DNA of 64,000 nt from Symsagittifera roscoffensis (lineage: Eukaryota > Xenacoelomorpha > Acoela > Convolutidae). Each line of letters begins with the position of its first letter. The first letter of the stretch is position 1. Below, piece by piece: positions 42,367 to 55,282 of the stretch. The position numbers and the translations under genes are program-made. The stretch spans positions 15,753,006-15,817,005 of the forward strand of contig NC_087063.1 of the NCBI RefSeq assembly GCF_963678635.1, given 5' to 3'. The notes beneath the pieces are model-generated. The model saw only the letters and a program-made list of their open reading frames with translations, was not told the origin of the DNA and did not search any database.

Positions 42367-44010
42367 TTAACTCCTCGACTGTGCAGGGACGATTGTGAAA
42401 CCAGTACCTCTTGAGCAATACTCCAAGGCTTAAAAAACCTCAGGAGAAACCTGTCAGAAACGGTCTGTTACTCCAAGATATAAAGCTGCAGAAGACAACC
42501 AGACTTACCGCTAAGATGATCGGGTTTGTTGTTTTTTCTTTGCTTCTTTGTTAGTCGGATTCTTGACTAAGCAGAATACGTAAGATTTTCGCGTCTCGGA
42601 AGACCCTTGTTTAGTAGCTTCTATTCCAGTTCAGGAGGCGGTTGGAGTTGACAGAGTGCTACTACTGTGTCGATATCCTCTTGCTTTTGTTTGAGGAGAA
42701 GGTGTTTGATTACGACGATGACAAGAGAATTTGATTTTCGTAGCTTGTCGAATATGTGAGTCGTACCTTCCCTGCAGCAATAAACTATTGCCTCTATCTG
42801 CTGTTGAAAATTCACAATGTGGGTTAACTGTTCTGGGGTTCACTTCGTAGTCAAGTTATTGGGATGTTTTGTGATGCTGTTGTTTACCACGTGCCAAAGT
42901 ATGGTTTACCTTTTTCTCTGGCAGCCACCGGTGAATAACCACTGAAGTTCATTGAGTTTACTGCTAGTTTTTAGATTTAGGCTCAGTCCTGGTGAACTTT
43001 GGTTTTTGTTTCTTAAAGCGTAGGGTGACGACCAAGAATTTTTTTGAGTGAGCCTGCTCAAACAACCAGAAGCATTAATATTTGGGGACCACCACGGCTG
43101 TCCCAGGAAATCAGTTATTATCTGAACTTATTAAGTAGTTTGTCGAGTTCATTCAAGACTATCGACTAGAACTGCCGTGTGGTGCGTCGCTTTGTTTGAA
43201 CGATGTTTGATTTCGGCTGTGGGAAGTTTAATTTTGTTTGATCGGGGTTGGTTGTTATTCCAACTATTTGAAAAAATGGCGGAACCTCGTATTCGGGTGT
43301 GTTTTAGTTTTGTTCCGACCATTTGAGAAAAATGAGACAAATATTTGTGTTCAGATGTGTTTTAAGTTTTGTGTTCCGACCATTTGAAAAATGGGGAGGA
43401 ACTTTGTATCCGGGTGTTTTAGTTTTTCTTTTTTTTTGTTTTCGACGCATAATCAGCTACCACAAATATTCATGGGAATGGGTCGAGTCATGTATCATAG
43501 TAAAACCTTAACAGTCATGATTCGAGCGACATTTAAAAGTTTCTAAAACATTTTCCCGGTGTCGAATAAACGGTTTGAAATTTTTGCTTTTTTTCTTAAT
43601 TCGAGCGAATAAAAAGCGAGCGAGCAGGCTTGCAATAGCCTATTTTAATGGCTTTAAAGCTTATAATAGCTTAATTTAAAACGTTAATATTTAGTTTTAC
43701 TCGAGTAACGTTCGTTGATTTGAGTGTTTTAACGCCTTTTTGAATCAAAAACTTCAAAGAACTGCGAAAAATTTTCTTTTTGCTTTTTCATTTTTAGTCA
43801 TTTTTCTACAAGTTCTTTTTCAGTTTGCCTGTTTTACTGCTCTTTTCATCAAACCCCGCCGGAAAAATGACTATGGTCGGAACATTCAGTCTGCTTAAGA
43901 CTATGGTCGCAACACTGTGCTACTTGCATAGTAACCGGCTATCCTTGTTTTAAATACTTTTTGTTTTGCACGCAAAATCAGGTACGACAAATAATCATCG
44001 GTTTGGGTTG
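42044..44010 (-). repeat. 2-kb tandem duplication, unit A (CR1 ORF1 start plus 5' region)
   Basis: It matches 44097-46133 at high but imperfect identity. Shared stretches include the PHD-finger start of ORF1 (42150-42366), AACTCCTCGACTGTGCAGGG, the TTCAGGAGGCGG region and the final CAGGTACGACAA. On the minus strand this is the beginning of ORF1 and what would be the 5' UTR. A short frame ending ALCQLQPPPELE (42815-42621) is open in both units. Its meaning is unclear. Confidence 0.8.
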
Positions 44011-44096
44011 AGTTATTGCTCATTGGTTCCGGTAATTTTTGGGAAAAAGATTGGTTGAATAGATTGGTGCACAATAGGTTGGTAAAAATATTGGTG

Positions 44097-46133
44097 CACA
44101 TATTTCGAGTGCAGAATTGACCCTTTCTTCTATTGTTTTTTTCAAGATTCTGCTCAAGCTTATCAAGTTTGTTGCTCAGTTTATTGCCTAACTAGCCTAG
44201 ATTCAATAATTCTTCCATATTTTTGTTCTCAACGCATTTGTCCCAAAACAAGGCAATACGCTCGCCAAGTTCCTTGCTCCCATTGATGGAAATATTTGAT
44301 AATCCCGTCTAGTTGGTGTTCAGGTGCATGCCAGTTTCACAGGATACGCAGTGGTAAACTTGTTCTTTGGCTTCAATGATCATTTTACAAGTTTTACAGG
44401 GAGGCATCATGGATGCCAATTAACTCCTCGACTGTGCAGGGACGATTGATTGTTAAACCTGTACCTCTTGAGCAATACTTCAAGGTATAAAAAACCTCAG
44501 GAGAAGCCTGTCTCAAGGATAGTCCTGTGACCGAGGCTCCAAGGTATAAACCTCAGGAAAAACCAGTCAGAAACGGTCTGTTACTCCAAGATATAAAGCT
44601 GCAGAAGACAACCAGACTTACCGCTAAGATGATCGGGCTTGTTGTTTTTTCTTTGCTTCTTTGTTAGTCGGATTCTTGACTAAGCAGAATACGTAAGATT
44701 TTCGCGTCTCGGAAGACCCTTGTTTAGTAGCTTCTATTCCAGTTCAGGAGGCGGGTGGAGTTGACAGAGTGCTACTACTGTGTCGATATCGTCTTGCTTT
44801 TGTTTGGGGAGAAGATGTTTGATTACGTCGATGACACGAGAATTTGATTTTCGTAGCTTGTCGAATATGTGAGTCGTACCTTCCCTGCGGCAATAAACTA
44901 TTGCCTCTATCTGCTGTTGAAATTTCACAATGTGGGTTAACTGTTCCGGGGTTCACTTCGTAGTCAAGTTATTGGGATGTTTTGTGATGCTGTTGTTTAC
45001 CTCGTGCCAAAGTATGGTTTACCTTTTTCTCTGGCAGCCACGGGTGAATAACCGCTGAAGTTCATTGAGTTTACTGCTAGTTTTTAGATTGAGGCTCAGT
45101 CCTGATAATGCAAAGGTGAATTTTTGGTATTTGTTTCTTAAACCGTAGGGGAACGATCAAGAACTCTTCTGAGTGAGCTTGCTCAAACAACCAGAACCAT
45201 GTATATTTGGGGACCACCACGGCTGTCCCAGGAAATCAGTTATTATCTGAACTTATTTAATAGTTTGTCGAGTGCATTCAAGACAATCGACTAGATCTGC
45301 CATGTGGTGCGTCGCTTTGGTTGAACGATAATTGATTTCGGCTGTGGGAAGTTTAGTTTTGTTCGATCGGGGTTGGTTGTTATTCCAAATATTTGAAAAA
45401 TAGGCGGAACCTCGTATTCGGGTGTGTTTTAGTTTTTGTTCCGACCATTTGAAAAATGAGGCAAATATTTGCGTTCAGATGTGTTTTAAATTTTGTGTTC
45501 CGACCATTTGAAAAATGGGGAGGAATTTTGTTTCCGGGTGTTTTTCTTTTTCTTTTTTTTGTTGTCGACGCAAAATCAGCTACCACAAATACTCATGGGA
45601 ATGGGTCGAGTCATGTATCATATTAAAACCTTAACAGCCTTGATTCGAGCGACATTTGAAAGTTTCAAAAACATTTTCCCGTTGTCGAGAATAACCGGTT
45701 TGCAATTTTTGTTTTTTCGTCTTAATTCGAGCGAATAAAGCGAGCGAGCAGGCTTGCAATAGCTTATTTTAATGGCTTAAAAGCTTATAATAGCTTAATT
45801 TAAAACGTAAAAACTTAGTTTTAGTCGAGTTACGTTCGTTGTTTTGAGTGTTTTAGCGCTTTTTTGAATCAAAAATTTCAAAGAACTGCAAAAATTTTCT
45901 TTTTGCTTTTTTTCGTTTTTCTAGTCATTTTTCTTTAAAAGTTGTTTTTCAATTTGCCTGTTTTACTGCTCCTTTCATCACACCCCGCCGGAAAAATTGA
46001 CTATGGTCAGAACATTCGGTCTGTATAAGACTATGGTCAGAACACTGTGCTACTAGCACAGTAACTGGCTATCCTTGTTTTAAATACTTTTTTGTTTTGC
46101 ACGCAAAATCAGGTACGACAATTAATCATCGGT
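44097..46133 (-). repeat. 2-kb tandem duplication, unit B
   Basis: Second unit, in the same orientation as 42044-44010. Between the units, 44011-44096 holds a roughly 45-bp copy of the RT-region string at about 40208-40262 and a short TTGGTGCAC duplication. Indels break ORF1 here. It may reflect tandem promoter-bearing 5' units, as in some non-LTR elements, or an unrelated duplication. Confidence 0.8.
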
Positions 46134-46189
46134 TTTGGTTCAGTGTTTTACCTTATTAAAGCTCTCTCATTCGTGTTTTGAACATGAAA

Positions 46190-46410
46190 AAATTTCCAAA
46201 AAGTGTCTAGAAACGCCCTTTTTAGCCCGTTTTTTCAAAAACTTGTCTGCAGCGAAGAAAATTTGGTGAGAATGGGATCTTTATAGTGATTTAAGAGAGC
46301 TCAGAAAATCAATTTGGTCGACCTAATAAAAAAAAAGGTCGACGAAATTTTCAATTTGTTTGAAAATCTGCCCCCCCCCCCTTCTCGAGAAAGTCCTAGA
46401 TCAGCCCTTG
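46190..46410 (-). repeat. MITE-like repeat fragment
   Basis: Reverse-complement similarity to 58311-58500. AGCTCAGAAAATCAATTT here mirrors AAATTGATTTTCTGAGCT there, and the end reads CTAGATCAGCCC against GGTGGATCTAGGG. A CCCCCCCCCCCC run lies at about 46371-46382. It seems to be a partial copy. Confidence 0.5.
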
Positions 46411-46571
46411 GTTTCGAGTATGCAAGTAAAATTGGATAGCCAATGATACCCGTTGACCTCAATTCGATTTCGGTGATAAATTGTGCGGCATTTACTGTTT
46501 TTTGAAAGGCCTTTCATAGTCAATTTTTCAAAGGAAAATGGTTTGAGTTACCAACCAGTTGTTTGACCTAG

Positions 46572-46762
46572 ATACACTTCATAACAATGCGGAGACATCT
46601 CAAGCAACTTGACCAGATGTTTAATGCCAGACAAGGTCAGGTCACTAGCACCTGGAAGGAACTCCAGAAATGTCGAGACAAAATGGAAAGCATCGAGCAA
46701 GAGCGGAACTCTAAAATGGAGCAAATAGAGGCCGATAAAGGAAATGTGGCTCTTAGACACCG
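46572..46762 (+). CDS. CFAP74: CFAP74 exon 2 (coiled coil)
   Basis: Acceptor GACCTAG ends at 46571 and the donor CG|GTTAGT is at 46763. The exon reads IHFITMRRHLKQLDQ and then a Lys/Glu/Arg-rich coiled coil including WKELQKCRDKMESIEQE. It enters in phase 0 from exon 1 and leaves in phase 2, rejoined by exon 3 at an Arg codon. The spacing and character match the coiled-coil start of CFAP74. The acceptor has a weak pyrimidine tract, so the exact 5' edge is less certain. Confidence 0.75.
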
Positions 46763-46985
46763 GTTAGTTGGTGATTATATATTGCATTGATTTTTTCAGG
46801 ACAGGATTAGTTTTTTAAATAATTTTTTTCTTGTACTAATTGATTTCGAAATAATTGCTATAGTAAAGCATTTGGTTTAGAAGAGCTGAACAACTACTTC
46901 TTCGGTAACACATAAGTTTGGTACTCGTTTTCGGGGCTCAGATATCATATATGTAATCGATTGTGCACTTTTGTTTGGTTTTCAG

Positions 46986-47107
46986 TCTGGAAAAAGCTAT
47001 CGAGAAACTGGACCGGGAAACAGCAGCAGAGAAAGAATTGGAGACGACCATTTTGGAAAGTCTAGATGAAGCACAAGTTGGTCTTGCTCAATTGAACGTA
47101 GAAAGAG
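46986..47107 (+). CDS. CFAP74: CFAP74 exon 3 (coiled coil)
   Basis: Acceptor GTTTTCAG ends at 46985 and the donor GAG|GTTAGA is at 47108. It continues the coiled coil (LEKAIEKLDRETAAEKELE, then ESLDEAQVGLAQLNVER). Phase 2 in and phase 1 out fit exon 2 and exon 4 exactly. Confidence 0.8.
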
Positions 47108-47607
47108 GTTAGAAAACATCGTGTTGGAGAAATTATTCGCCCTAGAGTTCCTAGTGTCGAGTGTGCATCACAATGAATCAATGAATTCTGCAATTTCGTT
47201 AAAAAATTAAAACCAAAAATTTAATCAAAAGCAATGAGTCTCCGCTGCGCTTACATACGGCACGAGGAATACTGCTCGTGAATCAGTGTTCCCCGATTAG
47301 TCTACAGTAACGAATTTTTGCCTCACGGTCTTGAGCATGAATTATGTCTAATACTCGCAAGGCATTTAAATAATCTTTTCTTAAAATTTAAAAATGAAAC
47401 TCATTTAGACAGTAAAAGCAAGCGAAAGAGCGAAACGAATTGGAAGTTAGAGCGGAGATGGCAACGAGGTGAATAGTTGCTGAAAATGCAATAAATGCTT
47501 CATAAGCAAGGAAAAACTAACTAAGTCTTCAGTTTTCTATCTCTTTTCTATAATTTCTGGGATAGCTAACAAATTTTTCTTGAGATTTTGACTGCTTTCA
47601 TTTACAG

Positions 47608-50600
47608 GCAAATACACCCTGTACAGAGAACAATTAGACTTTCTTGAGGATCGTCTGAAAAAGGAGAAATCCATGGATGCCCGCAACAGATTGAGAAAAG
47701 AAGTGCTGTTTGCTCAAAATGCAGAGCGACAGCTGAACCAAGGTGTGAAACAAGACATGAAGCAACGTCAAGAGCTGAAAGAACGGAGATCGAAAGCAAT
47801 TGCAGAAGTGAAACAGAACCGAGAGATTGCAAACAGTTACCTGAAAGATACTCTGAAGAAAATGAAAGACAAGGCCAAAGTTGAAACTGATTTGAGCAGA
47901 TCGAAGTACACGTACAGAATGAATACAATTCTGGAATTGAAAAATGATATCGAGCACACGAGAGAAAATCTGGTTGCTAAAAGAGCTAAGGATCAAGCTA
48001 ACTTGAAAGAGAAGGAGGCATCTTTGATAGCAGAACGGACTTCAATGGAAGCAAGAGGCTTAAACGCGGATGCTATTCTGCTCACAAACCAACGCAAGAA
48101 GGATTTCGAAAATGAACGAAAGCAAGCCCGGGCTGTTCAAAGGCAACGTGAAGTTGACATTTTGTCAAAAATCATAAAAGAGGAGGAGAATTTGGAACGA
48201 AGGAAGTCGAAACAGCCATGGGTGTTCCAAGCGGACGTTCGAGGCGTCGACAATAGCTTTGCATCTTCAATCAAAGAATCGAATATTTCAAGTGTAAAGC
48301 CAAAAATGAAGCGGGTATTGCTGCATCCGAATGTGCTTGGAGACAGCACAGATACCATGGATTCCCACCATCCACTGCAGAGTGCAGATATGGGCAAGTA
48401 TAGAGACCGACCAGAAACCGCAACGACGTCGGCAACCAGTTTCAGCGAGCAGGACCAGGGTGGGGGAGTGAGCGCTTTCATTGAGGACACAAGTCAGATA
48501 CCAGAGGACGAAGCGGAATGGTACCAAATTGAGGACCTGAACAAACCCTCATTCCCAGGTCTGTGGTCAGGGGAAGTGGAATCTGGAAACAAGGATCGAG
48601 AGAAGTATACTCTTGTTTATGACACCAAAATGGAAAAAGAAATGATGTTCAATGCCTTGGAGAAGCAAAGAGCCGGGATTGTTCAGAAGCAAGTGGCGGC
48701 GAGAAGAGAGTTCAAAGGTGTAGCTTTTGATGCGAAGCCCGAAATTGTTCATTTCAAGGACCTCGAAGTCGGTAAAACGTATAAGAAGAAAGTCAAGTTG
48801 ACCAATGTATCCTATACGATAAATTACCTGAAACTAGTGGGACTTTCCGAACATTTGAAGGATTTCGTCACTCTTGATTTTGAGTCTCAAGGTCAAATGT
48901 CTGCCGGAATGACATGCGAAATACTGGTGACATTCTCTCCGATGATTAATGAAAATCTGGAGGGCACAATTGACTTTTTGTCACAAACGGGGCCAGTAAG
49001 CTTGCCTGTCAAATGCAGTGTTAAGAAATGCGACTTGAGCTTGGATATTTACCAAGTGAATTTTGGGACTGAAGTAATCGGAGAGAACTTGAAGCGAACA
49101 TTCACTCTGGTTAACAAAGGAGCTTTGCCTACCGAGTTTCTGTTCCAGCGCAAACCGTTGCTGAAACGGCATGTAGCAACTGCTAGCTCAGGTCACGAAT
49201 ACTCTTCCCTGGCATCTGGAATGGACAAAGATGGCGAGAATATTGAAATAACGACTACGCTTGTTCCGGACAATCCAGTTCTAGGAGAGCAGCAAGGGAA
49301 CCAGGAACAAGAATCATCGCCTGGTGGCGAGAAACCAGATGGCTCAGAGCTGAATCCACAAAACGATGGGGATGCCAATCAGAGCAATCCGTCTCCCAGG
49401 GAAATTGCAGGAACTACGATGGCATATAGATCAAGCTATCATGATTTAATGGGTCAAAGTGTATTCGAAAGCGAAGAAGAAATGGCCAAAATTGATGGAA
49501 TGCGAACTGGTCCTTTGAGGTCTGGTCAAATTGGTCCATTCCAAGAAGTCAAACTTGAATTAATGTACGACCCTCTGATGCCTGGGGATTCAATGGTTGA
49601 GTTTGAAGTGTCTTTCACGGATCCAGGGTCGCATCCATTGTATATAGTGGCCCATGGAAAGGCCATAGATGTCCCTGTTTGGGTCGAGAGAGAAACTGTG
49701 CCTTTGCATATTTGCATGTACGATAGACTCTTTCAAGACTCAATTGTGGTTAATAACCGAGCCAACATTGCTCTTGGTCTAAAGTTTGAAGTAGACAAAA
49801 GAGTGAAAAATCATTTGGAGCTGCTTCCAAAGACAGCCTACATACAGGCGCAGTCGACTTTCTCAGCTCAACTGAAATTTCTGCCCAGAGATAAATTGGC
49901 CGAAGAAGCTGGAGATCTCTTCGATCCAGAGACCGGAATTTTGGAAGTTCCCTGCCAAATAATAGTAGCAGATCAAAACGAACCTGTGAATTTCATCGTG
50001 ACTGCTATTGTAACACCGTCTGATTTCGTCCTGAATCCCAAAATTATAAACTTTGGACATTGTAGCATCTATGAGAACGTGGTTGTCCCAGTAACGCTGA
50101 CGAATAAAGCGATTCTCCCTCAGCCTTTTGGGTTTGTGAAGCTTCCTGGATACATAGAAATCCAACCAAATGACGGCTTTGGAACTTTGCTGCCTCAAGA
50201 GTCAGTGGAAATTCACTTAATATTCAGGCCGACCAAAGCTGAGGTGTATGAGTTCGAAATTGCATGCAAGAGTGGAATTGATAGGAGTTTCAAATTGAAA
50301 TGTTTTGGAATTGCAGTTCATCCGCCACTTGAACTTGAACACAACACTATCAATTTTTCGGCAACCGCGGTTGGTGACCAGAACGTGACTTCGGTTCATT
50401 TGATCAATAGTCACACGAGCCGAAATGAGTTCACGCACCCGGTTCCAAGAATTGGAAAAGGTGAGGTTGCCCCTGTAGGTCCGACTTCATACGAGTTCTG
50501 CGTGCCAAAAGGAGCTCCGATTGATATGTGGCCGTCGGTAGGTACTATCGAACCTGGATCCAAGGAACTGATCAAGATTCTCTTCTCGCCACAACTGGAC

Positions 50601-52020
50601 CCTGACGAGGTTAAGAAAGAAGCGGTACGAATTGCTGAGAAACGAGACCGCGAAGCCGCTTTGGCAGAAAGAGAGGAAAAGTATCGCGAATTATTGGCCA
50701 AGAGAGCAGAAGACAGCGAGAAAATCAAAATGAAGAAGAAGCCTTCGAAATCGTCTGCGGGGATCGATTCATTCGGAACCGAAGATAATCCGTCAATTGA
50801 GTCGATTCCTCTCCGCGAAGTGGCCCAATTAAAACCTGAGGACATACAACCTAATTCGGATAATTACATGGCTGCTAAAGGATCTCTGCTGAGGTCGTTT
50901 GAGGGCAGCTTCAATAGCCACACAATCTTGTGCTACATTGCAAGTGGAAAGTTGCGAAACCCGGGAGAACTTCCCTACTCGGTGTTCAATACGCTGTACT
51001 TGGAAGTACATTGTCCAGCTGTTAGACCGAAAGCGATCGTTATCTCGGATTCCGGATCAACGACTATAAATTTCGGGCAAGTCGCGATCGGTCAATCGCT
51101 GATTCGGCCAGTGACGATTCAAAACATTACGGATGATGATATCGATGCAAAGGCAACACCCTTGGACCCATTCGGGCCTTTCGATCTCCGAAATGCCTTG
51201 TTGGACGTCGAAGCTAACTCAACGCATACTTTGTTGTTCAATTTCACACCAGCGGATGCGATTGTGTACCACGAGACTATGAAGATGACTTTTGACGGAA
51301 ATGAAAGTCTGATTCTGACTTTGACAGGCACTGGAGTTTCGCCAGACGTTTCGCTTAGCATAACTGGCAATTCGCTGGATTGCGGGCATGTTTTAGCTGG
51401 AGATTCAGTCCCAACTGTCTTTACGATCAAGAACAACTCGGAAATTGCGGTACCGTTTTTGATTGAGCAGGATAGCAACAATCCTGCGATGCATAAAGAG
51501 AACCAAAAGCTACCTTACTTCATCGATTCCGAGAAACTGGAGGGATTGCATGTCGGTCCTCAAAACCTCTATGGAGACTTGGTTTTTGACTGTACTCCTT
51601 GGCAAGGGAAAATTGAACCCAAATCAGAACAGGACATTACTGTTCAATTTACTCCCGACCACCCTAGTCTGAACTTTGCAGACGTTATGCGACTATCTCT
51701 CTTCAACCTGCCGTTCGCTTCAATACAGCTTGTAGGAGTCGGTTGTGTTCACACGACATATGTGGAAGGAGGTTCGAAACTGGCACCGGCCATTGAAAGT
51801 CTTGGTGTTACGATTGGCGAGGCGGATGAAGACGCGGCGAAAACAGTTCCTGTTGCTACTCCGATTCTAGTGGAAATGAAGGCGCTCAGGGTGAATACAA
51901 GTAATGAAATCATTCCCGCCCAGGAGAGCATATACGTGGGAAGTGTGAAGACGTCAGCATCGGCACAGAAGAAAGGGGGAGAGTTCACGTTCGATAATAT
52001 TCAGCTGCTCACTGCCAAAG
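47608..52020 (+). CDS. CFAP74: CFAP74 exon 4 (main 4.4-kb exon)
   Basis: Acceptor TTTACAG ends at 47607 and the donor CCAAAG|GTAAAT is at 52021. The frame would otherwise run to a stop at 52127. The exon encodes about 1470 residues: the rest of the N-terminal coiled coil (to about 48220), a low-complexity linker, then a series of immunoglobulin-like ASH/MSP-type beta domains. Segments such as VGKTYKKKVKLTNVSYTINY, LSAHLKDF-type and MSAGMTCEILVTFSPMINE are hallmarks of CFAP74. The protein belongs to the C1d projection of the central apparatus of motile cilia and is needed for normal beating. Low-complexity Gln/Gly/Pro-rich and Lys/Glu-rich inserts occur near 49200-49400 and 50590-50760. With all five exons the model gives 1837 residues and an unbroken frame. 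Confidence 0.93.
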
Positions 52021-54761
52021 GTAAATTGTATACAGCTCGCTTACAAGTTCCAATGAGCGAAGTGAATTTAAACTTTATTAACGACACTAAAACTTCAAAA
52101 TTTGACTTAATGATCGTTGGCTTCTAATTTCAGAATCAAAAAAGGATAGCCGGTTGCTGTTAAGGTTGCGCAGAATGTCCCGACTATATTCGCATTTTTC
52201 CAAATAAGTGTAGTTTTCTTGTTCGTAGTATTGTGAGAGGATCTGAACGAAAGCCCACATTTTGGGCATATTTAACAGACAAAACATTAGGCACACTGGA
52301 CAACATTTTTTTTTCAAACAAAGACAAAGTGTTAAATAGGTCGTGATGGTTTTGTTTTCACGAAACGTCTTAAAGGTGTTTCATGCTTAAATTTTATTTC
52401 GTTTTATTTGTTAAAAGGAAAGCAAACTCCACCAGCGAACTGTAAAAAAAGTGTTAAAAAAAACAAAAAACCTGAGTTCTTTTTTTGAAGTGGATTTTTA
52501 CGCTTGCGATTAGCAAACAAATCCGGAATATAGACTTTTTTCGGGTTAACAACTTGCTTAACAGAATCACTTGTATCTTGGTTCATAATGAATTATAGCT
52601 TCTATTTCTTCCCAGCCAACTCAGCCTGGAGTTAACGATTATTCCTGGAACGGCAAAGGGTCTTAAAGGTACTAGGTTCAAATCTGACCAGGACCTGTTT
52701 GTTTCAAACAAGAAAAATCTGTTTGAAATAAAATTGTCGGTCATTTGTTTGTCTGCGTATTTGCCGGCTGAATTGTCACATGTTGGAATTGGTTTTTTTC
52801 GCTGCGCGCATTTTTTGAATGTTACTTTTAGTGTTTGATTTACTCCTACAATTTTGTAATTTTTCTTACCTTGACTTCGTATTTTCTTTGCATTTTGTTT
52901 CGCTAAAGAAAATTCCTCGGCCCAAATTATTTCAGCCTTTTATTCATCGGCTTAATAACTTAATTTTGGGTCGTTTCAAGGGAAATACAGTTTTAATTTT
53001 CCCCTCCGCACTTTTCTCAATTGAGTTTATCAATCGGTTTGTCGAAATTTTTTTTGTCGTTCTGGAAAATTATTTCCAAATATATTCGAAAATTTTAGTT
53101 TTCAAATTTCAAAAAAAAGGGGTAGCAATTAAAAGATCGCCTACTCCCCTGTGTGCCTGCATACTTCCCATACTTTCTTTTTAATTGAATCCTCTGTCTA
53201 CAGCTTTCGCAAATGTCTGTGGGGGGAAATTATACCCATATTTTTGTCTGTTGTTCGGTTTCAATGACTAGTGGTTTTGAAAAGCTCACTAAATAAGCGG
53301 CTGCGCTCAAATATTTTTGAGAATTTTTTCTCAAAAACTTACCTCATAACTGATATGTTGGGTTCAAGGGACATAACGGGTAGTCAGAAGCTTCCTGCAG
53401 TAGCGTCCTTTCAAATATGTTTTAATTAAAAAATTATTGCTTTCGGAAAATTCAAGTTTTTGAATTTTTATTACCATATATTCTCGAAAACTACCCTGCC
53501 ATATCTGAGGTTTTGGGTTCAGTTCAAAGATCGATTTGTGGGAAGTTTATTTCCTTATGCGTTCAAACTTTTCTAGCACTAAAATTTATGGCTCTCGGAA
53601 AAGTCAAAGATTCTCGGAGGTTTCTTATTTGTTTACCATTTATAGGAATTTTCTCGCTATCCTGCCAAATCTGATATCATAGGTTCAACCAAAAACAGGT
53701 TTTATTTGACTGCCCAGTTTGTTTCAGAAAAAAGTGATTGCCTTCAAACAAGTCAAAGTATTGAAACTTTGGTCAGTTTTTGAAAACTTGACTTTACGCG
53801 AAAATTACCGTACCAATTCTCAGGTTGTGTTCAATCGAGAAAGTCGGTTTTGGAATCTTCGCTGCTTAAGCGGGAACAACCTGCTTTTTGCAGAAAAAAG
53901 TAATGGATTTTGGAAAGTCTTTTGACCAATTTTTAGAATCTTTGAGTTTTCTTAAAATTGATACAATCAAATCTGAGGTGAAAAGTCCAATTGAACGAAC
54001 CGCTTTCGATAATTGTTCCTGCAGAAACGGCGACTCTTTAATTTTTGTATCTCCATTTTCTTTTCTTTATTATCTAAGTAGAGAACTAAGATTTTGGGCG
54101 AAATTCAGTTTTTGAAATCACATTTTTCGCGGCGCATCAGTATAGCAAATTCATTCAATATCATTCACGTACCTCAAGCTTTAGCTGGCCCCCTAGTTGT
54201 TTTTAATCGAGACTTACGAAAATTTGGCTTCACATTGTTTTTTCAACAAATACAATTTTTTTTCGACTTCCGTTTTTTTTGTTTTTGTTGTATCGCAAGT
54301 GGATACACTTGCGATACGATACAACTTGGATGCACTTGCGCTGCACCTCTGTGTGATAATTGGATTTTCCAGCCGAGAATAAAGCTTTACCCATTGATCC
54401 AGAGATTTTCCGACAGTCTGTTGGCTGTCAATTTTTTTGTCCAATTTGTACATTTTATTCTGCTTTAGTAAACCTGGCTCGCTTGTTTTTTGCGCTCAAA
54501 GTTAGGCTAAAAATTTCAAGCCGTTTTTTCTCGACACTGAGAAAACGCAAAATTGTTAAATGTATTTGGAATCACGACTGAAAGGACTTTGCGATGATTA
54601 TTTGTGGTACCTGATTTTTCAACGGTCGGAACAAAAGTAACGTGTATTCAAGTAGCAATGCACATGTGAAGTTTTTGGAGAAAAAATTGCTCGTTAAAAT
54701 GAAAATGGAAAAGATGGGAAAAATTCAACATACCACTTAAACCTTCGTTTCCTGTGTTAAG
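52021..54761 (+). other. CFAP74 last intron (2.7 kb)
   Basis: It begins GTAAAT and ends TTAAG. It is T-rich and contains a degenerate tandem array (53340-54000). Open frames within it look random. Splicing it joins CCAAAG to GCTTCACG in phase 1, giving TAKGFTLDQTKGS, which is continuous CFAP74-like sequence. Confidence 0.8.
53340..54000. repeat. Degenerate tandem array of about 155 bp period, five units
   Basis: Variants of a phrase like CCAAATCTGAGGTT...GGGTTCAA recur near 53345, 53500, 53664, 53812 and 53966, at intervals of 155, 164, 148 and 154 bp. Each is followed by a CTTTCGGAAAAGTCAAAG-type phrase. Identity between units is low, so the array is old. Confidence 0.55.
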
Positions 54762-55282
54762 GCTTCACGCTGGACCAAACTAAAGGCTCAATGGAATCTG
54801 GACAACAGAAACCAGTGGTTATAACCTGGGTTCCTCCTGCGGACCATGATCCAAATGTTGCGATGGAAACGAACATAAAGCTAATGGTTAGAGGAGACGT
54901 CTCAGAGACTTACAACATAATGCTGCGAGCATTAGTAACCACTACAGAACGGTTAGCGAGTCAAGAAATGGCTGCTGCAAAAAAAGTTGCAGCAGAAGCC
55001 AATGGTCAAAAGCAGGCTCAAAATGCAGCGGCAGCTAGAGCGTCGCCTGGTAAAGATATAGCGAGTGTTTCGGATAAAGTGAGCTTGAAACTGAACTCTT
55101 CGGATATCGACTTGAATCAAACAGGAGAGGTCGGCTCCCCCAGAGCATCCATTGCAGGGGATGCGAGAACTCCTAAGATTTCAGTAGGAGCGTCGCCACT
55201 CGTGACTTCGGCTTTGTTGGAAGAAGACAGCGCAGATGCGGCTTCTTCAGGAGTGAAAGTTGATATCACTCCTCCCGAATAA
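54762..55282 (+). CDS. CFAP74: CFAP74 exon 5 (last exon)
   Basis: It follows acceptor TTAAG (weak) at 54761. It completes the last beta domain (FTLDQTKGSMESGQQKPVVI, then WVPPADHDPNV and TYNIMLRALV), followed by an Ala/Ser/Asp-rich tail of about 110 residues ending at TAA 55280-55282. The AATAAA at 55279-55284 overlaps the stop codon and could be the polyadenylation signal, which would give a very short 3' UTR. The phase fits exon 4. Confidence 0.85.

Larger units (their letters stand above)
37282..46571 (+). other. CFAP74 intron 1 (9.3 kb), filled with repeats
   Basis: It runs from GTGAGA to the acceptor TTTGACCTAG. It contains T-rich DNA with a dispersed repeat (37430-37760), two non-LTR retrotransposon remnants, a TTG microsatellite, a 2-kb tandem duplication and a MITE-like fragment. 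I saw no additional convincing exon, but a small one could be hidden. Confidence 0.6.

Noticed and set aside
44734-44956. Host gene in the ALCQLHPPPELE frame
   Set aside because: An in-frame stop lies just upstream, the start would be GTG, and the stretch lies inside a tandemly duplicated retroelement region.
47410-47467. Possible extra CFAP74 exon ending CAACGAG|GTGAAT
   Set aside because: Phases would fit (1 in, 1 out), but the open frame reads poorly. The more coiled-coil-like frame contains a stop at the acceptor. Direct joining of 47107 to 47608 already gives a good protein.
52819-53184. ORF of 121 codons in the last CFAP74 intron
   Set aside because: Composition is that of T-rich intron DNA, and it lies within a well supported intron.
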